From: Mucilaginibacter sabulilitoris
GTDB lineage: Bacteria > Bacteroidota > Bacteroidia > Sphingobacteriales > Sphingobacteriaceae
Length of the DNA: 64,000 nucleotides
Direction: 5' to 3'
NCBI RefSeq assembly: GCF_034262375.1
Contig: NZ_CP139558.1
Span: 2,480,001 to 2,544,000, forward strand
Both the position numbers and the translations under genes were made by a program. The notes under the pieces were generated by a model that saw only the letters and a list, made by a program, of their open reading frames with translations, was not told the origin of the DNA and ran no database searches. Shown piece after piece: positions 7,544 through 16,209 of the stretch (its first letter is position 1; each line of letters begins with the position of its first letter).

Positions 7544-10500
7544 TTAATTTTGACCGGGGGTTTTAGTAGTATCTGCCGGGGCAGCGTTATTACCGGTGGT
7601 ATCAGTTGCTGTTGTATCAGGGGCCGGTGTTTCTATTTTTATAGGTTTACCTGTTAATATCCCCATCTTTTGTTTGGCTGTAGATAATATATCGTCATTG
7701 CCTTTATAATTATCAATAATGCTCTGCAAAGTAGCTTTAGCCTGGAAATTATCTTTTAGCCTTACATAATTATCGGCCAGCAAAATATAGGTTTTGGCTA
7801 CCCAGTAATCATAGTTGGGCATTTCCTTAGCCAAATCAAAACACATTTTTTGCGATGTTTTGTATCTGCCCTTTAAATATTCAATATTGGCGATATTGTA
7901 TTTAGCTTCGGCGGCAGCTACGGTTTTGGTATTGGTTACGGTGTAGTCAAATTCCTTAACAGCCGCGGTAGTATCGCCTTTTTGTAGGTAAGCCTGACCA
8001 GCGTATAAACCGGTACGGAACTTGTCTTCCTGAGCCGCCTTATCATTGCTTCTTACCTGTTTAACATAGTTTAATACGTCATCAGGCATTTGCATTTGGG
8101 CATAGCAAAGCATCAGGTTGTTGATAGCATAAGAGTAATCTTCCTTAAACTCTGAGTTGGTTTCCAGTTTTTTCAGGAATACAACAGCGTCGTTATATTT
8201 TTTCTGCCCGATGTATAGCTTGGCCATGGCTACAAGCGATTTCTCTGTATAAGCACTTGTCCAATCGTTCAGGATAACGTTATAATCAACAACAGCCTCG
8301 GCAGTGCGGTTCAGGTTAGCTAAGCTTTGCGCGCGAATAAAGCGGGCCTGCTTTTCATAGATCTGTTTGCTCGGGAACTTATCAAAATAAGCATTAACAG
8401 CACCAAGAGCTCCCTGCCAGTCGCCTTTTAAGTAAAGATTGTTAGCCGCGGTGATCATAATATCTTCCTGTTGCGAAGTAGTATAATTACCAATAGGAGT
8501 GCTGGTAGCATAGTTGATAAAAGTTTGGGCATCGCCTTTATCGGTATATATTTTTTCAATTTGTTTCAGCGACTGCTTGGCCTCGTCTGTTGATGAATAA
8601 TCGGCAATTACCTTTTTAAATGATTCAACGGCAAGGTCGTCATTACCTGCATTGTAGTCAATTAAGCCAATGGTAACCAGTGCACGCGGCACATAGCTGC
8701 TGTTTGGATATTTCTGGATCATGGCATTCAGATCTGTTTTTGCCCTGTCGCCATCGTTTTTAAGGAAATAGGTATAAGCTATCTCAAACGAAGCATCATC
8801 GGCATAATCTGAATTAGGGAAAGTGTTTAGCACATCATTTAGGGTGCCTATCTTGGTATCCAGTGACCCCTGCAAACCCTGTATCATACCGCGTTGAAAC
8901 AAGGCGTAATCTTCACCCTGGTTGTGCATGGCAATAATGCGGTTATAATAATCAAGGGCTGTGCTGTAGCTTTTTAGCACAAAATAGCTATCGCCGAGCC
9001 TGGTAATAGCATCGTTCTGGGTATTTTGATCTATCTGGGCACCGCGTAAAAACTTTTCAAAGTAGTTAGCAGCCTTTTTATACTGTTCGCCATAAAAAGC
9101 GGCATAAGCAAGGGCATAGTTGGCGTAGTTTGACAGATCGGTTTCCTTAGCTTCGGGCATGCTCAGGAAGCGCTCAAAGTTTTCGACCGATTCGCCATAC
9201 TTGCGTACCTCGTACATAGATTCAGCCATCCAATAGGTGGTTAATGCCTCGGTTTTGGGGTCAATGGGGTTTTTTAGTGAGCGCAGAAAAACACCTATGG
9301 CATTTTCAAAAGCGCGTTCATTATAAAACTCCAGCCCGCGGTAGTAAGTAACTTTCTGGTAAGCTATCTGCGCGCTTTGTGATTTATTGGGGATGGGTTC
9401 CAGTATCTCAACTGCTTCTTTATAGTTTCGCGAGTTCAACAGCTCTTCGCCAAGTAATATTTTTACCTCATCGTTACGGCGTGAGCGAGGGTAGTTTTTG
9501 AGGTACATGCGGGTTGCAGCCAGCGCTTCGGTATTAAAATCGAGTTCGTACGATAGCTTTGCGTATTCATATAAGGCGTCTTCCTGTAACTGCTTATCGT
9601 AAGTGAGTTTTGAAGCGGCTAAAAACGCATTACGGGCGCTTTGCTTGTTATTCATTTTCAGGAAAACATCGCCCAGGGTATAGTTACCGCTTTGGCTATA
9701 TACGTCGCCCTGTTCAATCAGGCGCTCCAGTTCGGTAGCGGCTTTGGCGTAATTGCCCACCTTATAATAAGTGTAACCAATTTGATAGCTGTCCTGTGTG
9801 TTTTGTGTTTTACCCTGGTCGCGTGCCTGAAAACGGTCGTAATATTTAACCGCATTATCATAGTTGGCTTTGGCAAAATACGAGGCGGCAATAATGCGCA
9901 GCATTTCGGTTTCGTGCTCCTGGCGGGTGCTGTTTACAATAGGTACCGCGTAGTTCAGCACATCGTCATAGCGTTTATCCAGAAAGTAAACTGCCGAGAT
10001 ATAGTACGGGTAGCTTTTTTCGTATTTCTTTGAATTTTTTAACCTTTCAAAATTTGCCAGAGCCAGGTGATAGTCCTTATTTAGATAAGCTATGTAAGCA
10101 AAGTAATAGGTGGCATCCTCGGTAAATTCCGATTTTCTTGCTTTCACCTCGGCAAAAAGGAGCTGGGCATTTTTAAAATCGTTAACAGAGAAATATGCAT
10201 ATCCCTTGCGGAATTTGTATTCGGTATTATCATGGCCATTTAGTTCACCAGCCTGCACTTTATCAAACCAGCGCAGCGCGTCCTGGTACTTACCCTGCTT
10301 AAAGTACGACTTACCAATCTGGAAATAGGCGAGCTTGGTTAAAGGGTTTTCGGGATGTTCTTTTATAAAGCGCAAAAACATGCTTTCTGCATCGTCGTTG
10401 CCCAGGTTAAGAGCGCAAAAAGCTTCATAATACTGACAGTTTTCTTTAACTAGTGACAGCTCAGTTTCAAATTGGGGCTGAGTGCTTGTTTTAAGTCGGG

Positions 10501-10681
10501 ATGTTTCCACAAGACGAAATTGCTCAACAGCGGCCACGTACTTCCCCTTGTCCATCAGATCAATAGCCGTGTGATAAGTACGGTAAATTTGTGAGGAAGG
10601 GTTTTGCTGGGCACGGGCTGTTGAAACAATAAATACCGGGATTAACAGGGAGATGTATTTAATTTTGATCATAAAGCGCAT
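7544..10681 (-). CDS. large secreted tetratricopeptide-repeat protein
   Basis: 1045 aa, or 1042 from the ATG at 10672, which fits the signal peptide better (IKYISLLIPVF...TARAQQ). TPR and Sel1-like helical repeats run through almost the whole length, visible as recurring A-x-x-Y-F-x-x-G and Y-x-x-A-x-x-x-Y patterns about 34-40 residues apart. The C-terminus is a Thr/Asp/Pro-rich tail. It is the first gene of the envelope operon and ends 34 bases before the receptor start. TPR proteins of this kind are periplasmic or outer-membrane scaffolds, as in gliding or secretion assemblies, but no specific partner can be named. Confidence 0.85.
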   Translation of the reverse strand: MRFMIKIKYISLLIPVFIVSTARAQQNPSSQIYRTYHTAIDLMDKGKYVAAVEQFRLVETSRLKTSTQPQFETELSLVKENCQYYEAFCALNLGNDDAESMFLRFIKEHPENPLTKLAYFQIGKSYFKQGKYQDALRWFDKVQAGELNGHDNTEYKFRKGYAYFSVNDFKNAQLLFAEVKARKSEFTEDATYYFAYIAYLNKDYHLALANFERLKNSKKYEKSYPYYISAVYFLDKRYDDVLNYAVPIVNSTRQEHETEMLRIIAASYFAKANYDNAVKYYDRFQARDQGKTQNTQDSYQIGYTYYKVGNYAKAATELERLIEQGDVYSQSGNYTLGDVFLKMNNKQSARNAFLAASKLTYDKQLQEDALYEYAKLSYELDFNTEALAATRMYLKNYPRSRRNDEVKILLGEELLNSRNYKEAVEILEPIPNKSQSAQIAYQKVTYYRGLEFYNERAFENAIGVFLRSLKNPIDPKTEALTTYWMAESMYEVRKYGESVENFERFLSMPEAKETDLSNYANYALAYAAFYGEQYKKAANYFEKFLRGAQIDQNTQNDAITRLGDSYFVLKSYSTALDYYNRIIAMHNQGEDYALFQRGMIQGLQGSLDTKIGTLNDVLNTFPNSDYADDASFEIAYTYFLKNDGDRAKTDLNAMIQKYPNSSYVPRALVTIGLIDYNAGNDDLAVESFKKVIADYSSTDEAKQSLKQIEKIYTDKGDAQTFINYATSTPIGNYTTSQQEDIMITAANNLYLKGDWQGALGAVNAYFDKFPSKQIYEKQARFIRAQSLANLNRTAEAVVDYNVILNDWTSAYTEKSLVAMAKLYIGQKKYNDAVVFLKKLETNSEFKEDYSYAINNLMLCYAQMQMPDDVLNYVKQVRSNDKAAQEDKFRTGLYAGQAYLQKGDTTAAVKEFDYTVTNTKTVAAAEAKYNIANIEYLKGRYKTSQKMCFDLAKEMPNYDYWVAKTYILLADNYVRLKDNFQAKATLQSIIDNYKGNDDILSTAKQKMGILTGKPIKIETPAPDTTATDTTGNNAAPADTTKTPGQN

Positions 10682-10932
10682 ACTAACGATGTTGCTAAAT
10701 TAGCGAAACGAAAAAGAGCGGTTAACATAAGTAATTAACAAATGTGGAAAACACCTTTACCTTAACGAAGGTAATATGTAAGATAATATGTGTGTGGAAA
10801 ACTTTAAAATTATTGAACAGGGCCATAGCTGGATGGTGCCAAAGGTAATAAATTGTATTTTATAGGTACAATTTATTTAACAATTAAGCATTATATAACA
10901 TGGTGTATTGTGTGCCGTTGATGTTTGTTTTA
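10682..10932. other. divergent intergenic region, no clear element
   Basis: This 250-base AT-rich gap separates the minus-strand envelope operon from the plus-strand DUF922 gene, so it must hold promoters for both. I see no TAnnTTTG box with a well-placed TTG on either strand, and no convincing inverted repeat. Confidence 0.4.
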
Positions 10933-12042
10933 ATGGGTCGCTTTTCAAAGCGGCTGCAGTTGTTTGGTATATCATGGTTATTTGTTTTTCTGTTTTTTCC
11001 AATGGCTTTAAAAGCGCAGAAAACAGCGCCGCCTATTGCTTTAAATAATGAGCGTTTGCCGGTACAACCCAGGGAATTTTACATAGCTGCGGTGATTGAT
11101 GAACGGGCCGACCGCGGCGCCGTAGCCTGGCTTTTGCCAACATCAGGAACTGTCTCCACTACCCCCTTATATAGGTTAGATTTAAAAGACGGTGCACAAG
11201 CGACCGTTATGCAATTTGTTAATTATAGCATACCGCCCAACAAGACCTTACGCCCTGTTATAATCAGGATAAAAAAATTAAAACTTACCGAAAGCCTGCA
11301 AGCCGATGGACGGGTAGAAGGTAAAATGGAAGCGTTGTTATCGTTTGATTTGAAAAGGGTTTATGACAGTAATCATTTAATTGATTACCGAACCACTTCT
11401 ACCTATTACCGTACCACTGCGCAACAATATGATACAGAACCATTATTTAGGAATGTGCTCCAGGCCGGGCTGGTTTATTTTAACACCTGGATAAACCGCG
11501 AGGCCAATACCAATATAAAGCTGGCGAAAGGGGTAAAAGTAACGTTTAGCGATTATACTGAGCAGCCCGAAGGTGATACTATTTATTATTCGGTTCAAAG
11601 ACCTTTGCGATGGGACGATTTTAAAGCCGCGCCAATAGGGGAGAAGTACGAGGCCTCGGTTTTGCCCAGTATTGGGTACAACGAGCGGGTGGAGATTGTA
11701 AATGGAATAATAAATGTAAACCTCGCTATCAAGACATTTTTGCCCAAAAGCACCGCATGGGTACGGTCTGGCGGGAACAACACCTATAGCCTGAATCATG
11801 AACAGCGGCATTTTGATATTGTAAAAATAATTGCTGAACGTTTTAAGCAGAAGATAAGATCTGAAAAACTACCGGTTGATAATTATGATGGGTATATTAA
11901 TGTATATTACCTGGAAGCGTTTCATGAAATGAACGTAATGCAGGATGAGTATGATAATGAAACCAGTCATGGCATCAACCAAATGGCGCAGCAGCAATGG
12001 AACGAAAAGATTGATAAGGAATTGGGACGTTTTAAGCCCTGA
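10933..12042 (+). CDS. exported DUF922-type predicted zinc protease
   Basis: 369 aa from the ATG at 10933, which starts a good signal peptide (GRFSKRLQ, a hydrophobic core, then ALKAQ); an in-frame ATG at 10900 would add 11 hydrophobic residues. The C-terminal half has the DUF922 pattern: PLRWDDFKAAP, a strand-rich core, then LNHEQRHFDIVKI. The HExxH-like HEQRH at about residues 289-293 is the likely zinc site. Family members are predicted periplasmic proteases, but activity is not demonstrated here. It stands alone between the TPR operon and the GbsR regulator. Confidence 0.7.
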   Translation: MGRFSKRLQLFGISWLFVFLFFPMALKAQKTAPPIALNNERLPVQPREFYIAAVIDERADRGAVAWLLPTSGTVSTTPLYRLDLKDGAQATVMQFVNYSIPPNKTLRPVIIRIKKLKLTESLQADGRVEGKMEALLSFDLKRVYDSNHLIDYRTTSTYYRTTAQQYDTEPLFRNVLQAGLVYFNTWINREANTNIKLAKGVKVTFSDYTEQPEGDTIYYSVQRPLRWDDFKAAPIGEKYEASVLPSIGYNERVEIVNGIINVNLAIKTFLPKSTAWVRSGGNNTYSLNHEQRHFDIVKIIAERFKQKIRSEKLPVDNYDGYINVYYLEAFHEMNVMQDEYDNETSHGINQMAQQQWNEKIDKELGRFKP

Positions 12043-12083
12043 GTGCAGATTGATAGGAGAGGGTAAATTATCTTTCATTTATT

Positions 12084-12113
12084 TTTGAAAGTTTAAAAAC
12101 TCTTTTACATTTG
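12084..12113 (+). promoter_or_regulatory. Bacteroidota-type promoter of the GbsR gene with a possible operator
   Basis: A TTTG at 12084-12087 and TACATTTG at 12106-12113 are 18 bases apart and fit the -33/-7 pattern. The spacer holds an imperfect inverted repeat (AAAGTTT, AA, AAACTCT) where a repressor could sit. The ATG at 12117 is only 3 bases past the -7 box, so the mRNA would have almost no leader. Confidence 0.5.
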
Positions 12114-12116
12114 TAC

Positions 12117-12626
12117 ATGGAATTGGCAGAAGCAAAGTTGAAATTTATTGAAGCCTGGGGTAAGCTGGGATCGGAGTGGGGGATTAACCGTACCATGGCG
12201 CAGGTTCATGCATTGCTGCTGGTTTCGCCCGAGGCGTTAACCACCGAGGAGGTAATGGCCGAGCTTAGTATATCACGTGGTAATGCCAACATGACCCTTC
12301 GCGATCTGATTGACTGGGGCCTGGTTGAAAAGCAGCATAAAACAGGAGAGCGTAAAGAATATTTTTATGCGGAGAAAGATACCTGGATAATAGCCCGGCG
12401 TGTAGCAGAAGAACGGAAAAAACGTGAGCTTGACCCGGTCATCAAAATATTAGGTCAACTGTCGGAAGTTAAGGGAGATGAAAAAGACCCGGCTTTTAAG
12501 GCATTTAACTCATCGGTAATTAATATCAATAAGTTAGCTAATAACGTGAATAAAACATTAGAAACCATGTTGAAAGCAGAAGAGAACTGGTTTTTTGGCG
12601 CGATATTTAAAATATTTAAGAAATAA
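12117..12626 (+). CDS. GbsR/MarR-family transcriptional regulator
   Basis: 169 aa from the ATG at 12117. The N-terminal half has the GbsR-type winged helix: KFIEAWGKLGSEWGINRTMAQVHALLL, then TTEEVMAELSISRGNANMTLRDLIDWGLV with the recognition helix around residues 50-70. A helical C-terminus (about 100-165) follows and probably dimerises. These regulators commonly control envelope, efflux or osmolyte genes and often repress themselves. No obvious target operon sits alongside, so it may act elsewhere. Confidence 0.85.
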   Translation: MELAEAKLKFIEAWGKLGSEWGINRTMAQVHALLLVSPEALTTEEVMAELSISRGNANMTLRDLIDWGLVEKQHKTGERKEYFYAEKDTWIIARRVAEERKKRELDPVIKILGQLSEVKGDEKDPAFKAFNSSVININKLANNVNKTLETMLKAEENWFFGAIFKIFKK

Positions 12627-12649
12627 CTTTTATTATAGGGGTTAATATG

Positions 12650-13018
12650 TTAGGCAGCAGCATTCAATTGCCGGCTTATGCTTCCCAGTAAAACATCAAT
12701 ATCAAAAGGTTTGGCTATATAATCATCTGGTGCCCCTATTTGGTTTAATGAATTGGAAACATCGTGGCTTGCAGATATCAGTATTACAGGAATATTGTGT
12801 GTTTCTTTATTGGTTTTGATACTTCGGCACAGATCGCGCCCATCCAAAGTTCCCAGCATAATATCAAGCAATATCAGGTCGGGTTGGTTTTCTTTTATTT
12901 TGTCAAGAAGTTGATGTCCGTTAGCGAGGGTTTCAACCTCATACCCGGAATCTTCAAGTATGTACTGTATCACTTCTAAAATGTCGCTGTCATCATCTAC
13001 AGCTAATATCCGTCTCAT
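12650..13018 (-). CDS. single-domain response regulator
   Basis: 122 aa, a receiver domain only. Acidic residues AVDDDSD are near the start, the phospho-acceptor is Asp52 in LILLDIM, a conserved Ser/Thr position is in LISAS, and Lys103 is in AKPFD. There is no output domain, so it must act through protein contacts as a phosphate relay or by binding another protein, like CheY-type regulators. It converges with the GbsR gene. A second receiver-only protein and a histidine kinase lie within 2 kb. Confidence 0.9.
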   Translation of the reverse strand: MRRILAVDDDSDILEVIQYILEDSGYEVETLANGHQLLDKIKENQPDLILLDIMLGTLDGRDLCRSIKTNKETHNIPVILISASHDVSNSLNQIGAPDDYIAKPFDIDVLLGSISRQLNAAA

Positions 13019-13286
13019 ATTGTCTATTTTAAGCTACTTCCACAAATTGCCTTTAAAATGATAATAAATGCATCTGATACACTTACACAATATTTATACC
13101 AGTTTTATTTGTTAAATGCTTAAAATTCAATTGTGTATTTTTATTTATACTTAACCAAGCGAAAATTTAAAGCTGCGGCACTGCAAAAAATAAAATAATA
13201 AATTGTTTTAGCATCATTTTAAGTACCTGTTCAAATGCTCGCTTTAATATACAGGCTGTTTATAAAGCACCTTCAGATTAATAGGA
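13019..13286. other. AT-rich intergenic stretch, nothing recognised
   Basis: 268 bases of AT-rich DNA between the first response regulator and the first mini-protein. No ORF, strong hairpin or good promoter box was found. Its base composition is clearly lower in GC than the flanking genes. Confidence 0.4.
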
Positions 13287-13487
13287 TCAATTTATAAAAA
13301 CATAGCTTGCTCTTTTGCACTTTGCACAGAAATATTTTCTAACAGGTAAAAAAAACAAAACTCTTTTTGTAAACCAGCTTCTTTTTAACTGAAAATGGAA
13401 CGGTTCACCACATTTAGTGCAGTGATATTTCTTTCTTTTGGATTTGCTTATACTTAGGTCGCTCACTACAAATAAATAGAGGGGCAC
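13287..13487 (-). CDS. small basic double-CxxC protein, copy 1
   Basis: 66 aa from a GTG start at 13487; another in-frame GTG lies seven codons on and no ATG is available, so the start is uncertain. It has two CxxC pairs, CTKC and CAKC, about 27 residues apart, as in a zinc ribbon. Between them is a basic then hydrophobic core, TKRVLFFLPVRKYF. It is a paralogue of the next gene (13586-13771): LFFLP, a basic residue pair, an aromatic, Cys-x2-Cys and a basic tail are shared in order. The function is unknown; metal binding or a membrane-surface or nucleic-acid adaptor role is possible. Confidence 0.55.
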   Translation of the reverse strand: MPLYLFVVSDLSISKSKRKKYHCTKCGEPFHFQLKRSWFTKRVLFFLPVRKYFCAKCKRASYVFIN

Positions 13488-13585
13488 AAATTACAATACC
13501 TTCCATAATAATGAAGGACTGGAAAATTAAAACTTACCAATAAGTAAGTATTGATTAATTGAAAAGAGAAAAAATAATTAATTGA

Positions 13586-13771
13586 TTAACGCAGTATGTA
13601 TCGTTTACGCTGGCACCTGTAACAGATGTACCGTTTAATAGGAAGAAAGAATAATAAGGTTTTTACAAAAAAGCCTCTGGGTACCCTGCTATCAAGTTCT
13701 GTTTTACACCGTGGGCACAAAGGCAATTTTCTCTTTGCTGGTTTTATGGATTCATTTATAGAAATCACCAT
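13586..13771 (-). CDS. small basic double-CxxC protein, copy 2
   Basis: 61 aa with an ATG start. It has CPRC and CYRC pairs in the same layout as the neighbouring copy, with the shared core KTLLFFLPIKRYICYRC. About a third of the residues are Lys or Arg. The two genes are 98 bases apart on the same strand and probably arose by tandem duplication. The conserved pattern at divergent sequence argues that both are real genes despite their size. No function is known to me. Confidence 0.6.
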   Translation of the reverse strand: MVISINESIKPAKRKLPLCPRCKTELDSRVPRGFFVKTLLFFLPIKRYICYRCQRKRYILR

Positions 13772-14078
13772 AACACGATCCGTGGAATTTATATATTATT
13801 ATTTATTTAAATCAGCTACGATAACAAAAATAAAAAAATTATCAATATCTTAACCATGTATGTTAATTATTGAGTAATTGATTGAAATTTGCTCGTAATT
13901 AAATTAATAATGAAATAAAGATGGTTTTTAGCGAATGCTTTTTTAATATTTATTAATTATAATAAAATATTTACCTGTGAGCTTAACTAATTTATAGCCA
14001 TTGTAAACAGCTAAGTCAGCTCTCAATAATGATATTATTATCAGCAGAACTAACTTCACGAAAATATAAATGCGGGTT
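13772..14078. other. AT-rich intergenic stretch, nothing recognised
   Basis: 307 bases, mostly A and T, between the second mini-protein and the second response regulator. I see no ORF, tRNA-like or riboswitch-like fold, and no repeat shared with the rest of the window. Confidence 0.4.
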
Positions 14079-14435
14079 TTATATTAAATTATTAACCTTT
14101 TCAACCAGTTCTGATAAATCAAATGGCTTATTGATAACGCCATCGCAACCGTAATTAAGCAAATGATTGTCGTTATTTAAATAGGCCGAAAATATAATAA
14201 CCGGTGTGCTGCTAAATTGGGGGTGTAGCTTAATGCTTTTACAGATTTCGCCGCCTGTAGTACCTGCAACGCGGTAATCCAATATAACCAGGTCTGGTAT
14301 AAATTGCTCCATTAAAGGTAGTACATCAACGCTATTTGAAGTGCTTTTTACCTCGAACTGTTCATAAGTGAGTGTTTCATGAACGATATCTAATATGTCC
14401 TGATTATCATCCAATACCAAAATACGTTTTGACAT
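14079..14435 (-). CDS. single-domain response regulator
   Basis: 118 aa, receiver domain only. The acidic pocket is LVLDDNQD, the phospho-acceptor is Asp53 in LVILDYR, and the conserved Lys103 is in NKPFDL. It is related to but distinct from the receiver at 12650-13018. It is divergent from the PAS histidine kinase (214 bases between starts), so the kinase is a plausible phosphate donor for either receiver. It has no DNA-binding domain. Confidence 0.9.
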   Translation of the reverse strand: MSKRILVLDDNQDILDIVHETLTYEQFEVKSTSNSVDVLPLMEQFIPDLVILDYRVAGTTGGEICKSIKLHPQFSSTPVIIFSAYLNNDNHLLNYGCDGVINKPFDLSELVEKVNNLI

Positions 14436-14649
14436 AAAAAATATTAAAAATGTGAAAAGGCCGAAAAGGTACTAACGTATACGCTAAACTAATATACAAG
14501 GTAATGGCAACAGCTTCGAATAAAAAACTTATCGGATAAATTAACATGCAAATTTAACTATTTTTATATTATAGAGTTACAAAAAAGGTCCATTTTTAGT
14601 AAATTTTTTGTTCTAATTAAAAACTTTGAAAAATAGTGAGCAAAATACA

Positions 14650-16083
14650 ATGGAGGCGCAGCATATTAATGATTTAATTGTGCAGGCCCCGGTGGCTATC
14701 AGTTTTTTAAGGGGGCACGAACTTATCATTGAATCGGCCAATGAACACATGCTCGAATTATGGCGCAGGCAGCATGATATAATCGGTCAGCCGCTTGCCG
14801 TGGCTATGGCAGGACATGATAAGCAAACCTACGTTAAATTGTTGTATGATGTTTATAAAAGTCATCATATTCACTATGGTTATGAAACTAAAGTATGGCT
14901 TAACCGTAATGATCGCGACAATCTGTTTTACTTCGACTTTGTTTATAAACCGGTTAAAGATGCCGCCAATAACGTAACCGGCGTTATGATCATTGCTACC
15001 GAAGTAACCAAACAGGTGGTAGCAAGGCAACTTCTGGAAGATGCCGAGGAACGCCTGCGCCTGGCAATTGAGGCTACAGGAATTGGTACCTGGGATCTTG
15101 ATATGGAAGAAGATGTTATTTTTACTTCTCCAACGCTTATCGAAATGATGGGGCTTGATCCGGAAGAGAAAGTTACCCGGCAGCAAATGTATGATATCGT
15201 TCATCCGGATGATAAGCTTATAGTATCCAGGGCCCTTGAAGAGGCCATAAAAACCGGTATTTATTTGTACGAAGCCCGTATTATATGGCCCGACGGCTCT
15301 GTACATTGGGTAAAGACCAGAGGAAAAGTGATATATAATGAGCAGCACAAGCCTTTACGCATGCTGGGCACTACCAATGATATTACCGAACGCAAGCAGG
15401 ATGAGATCATGAAGAATGATTTTATAGCAATGGCGAGCCATGAGTTAAAAACACCGCTCACATCACTGAAGGCCTATATACAATTGCTGCTTGCAAGCGC
15501 AAAAAAAAGGAGCGATACTTTTTACATCAGCGCGCTTGAAAAATCTGAAAGACAGATCAATAAGATGACGAGGCTGATACATGGATTCCTCGACCTGTCA
15601 AAAATTGAATCGGGCAGGTTACGGCTTAATACCCAGGATTTTGATATCAACACACTCATTAATGAGGTAATAGCTGATAGCATGCCTGCTGCCCCGGGCC
15701 ATAACATCGTATTTAATGCCGGCTCACCTATTTATATCAAGGCGGATAAAGAAAAGATATCCCAGGTACTTGGCAATCTTATAAATAACGCTGTAAAATA
15801 TTCTGCAAGCGGCAGTACTATAACCCTAACCGCAAAAACAGAAGTCGAAAGTTTAAGAGTGGGCATAAAAGATCAGGGTATAGGCCTGAAACCGAAAGAT
15901 CAGCAAAAAATATTTCAGCGTTTTTTTCGCGTAGACGATGAAAACACCCGTGGCCAGTCGGGTTTTGGCATAGGCCTTTACTTATCAGCCGAGATTATTA
16001 AACTTCACCATGGTTCAATTGGTGTTGAAAGTGAAGAGGGTAAGGGATCTGAATTTTACTTCTTACTGCCGTTGCAAGGGTAA
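14650..16083 (+). CDS. PAS-domain sensor histidine kinase
   Basis: 477 aa from the ATG at 14650; a TTG at 14626 would add 8 residues. Two PAS/PAC modules come first: one at about residues 5-125 with a degenerate core and one at about 135-250 ending TNDITERK. A HisKA dimerisation domain with the phospho-acceptor His (residue 264, SHELKTPLTSL) follows, then the ATPase domain with the N box (NLINNAVKYS), G1 (DQGIGL) and G2 (GFGIGLYLS). No membrane segment is visible, so it senses a cytoplasmic signal. There is no fused receiver; the neighbouring receiver-only proteins are likely partners. Confidence 0.9.
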   Translation: MEAQHINDLIVQAPVAISFLRGHELIIESANEHMLELWRRQHDIIGQPLAVAMAGHDKQTYVKLLYDVYKSHHIHYGYETKVWLNRNDRDNLFYFDFVYKPVKDAANNVTGVMIIATEVTKQVVARQLLEDAEERLRLAIEATGIGTWDLDMEEDVIFTSPTLIEMMGLDPEEKVTRQQMYDIVHPDDKLIVSRALEEAIKTGIYLYEARIIWPDGSVHWVKTRGKVIYNEQHKPLRMLGTTNDITERKQDEIMKNDFIAMASHELKTPLTSLKAYIQLLLASAKKRSDTFYISALEKSERQINKMTRLIHGFLDLSKIESGRLRLNTQDFDINTLINEVIADSMPAAPGHNIVFNAGSPIYIKADKEKISQVLGNLINNAVKYSASGSTITLTAKTEVESLRVGIKDQGIGLKPKDQQKIFQRFFRVDDENTRGQSGFGIGLYLSAEIIKLHHGSIGVESEEGKGSEFYFLLPLQG

Positions 16084-16209
16084 CCGGCTAAATTGCAATG
16101 GTTTTATCTCTAAAAATCCGAAACTCAAATATTGTTATTACTTTAGACGCATTACACATGGCTTAATTTCATAAAGCTATTTGCCCATACGTATAACAGT
16201 TTTAAAATT

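Noticed and set aside
9641..10033. 130-aa hydrophobic ORF antisense to the TPR gene
   Set aside because: Hydrophobicity arises from the reverse complement of TPR codons; the TPR gene is well supported.
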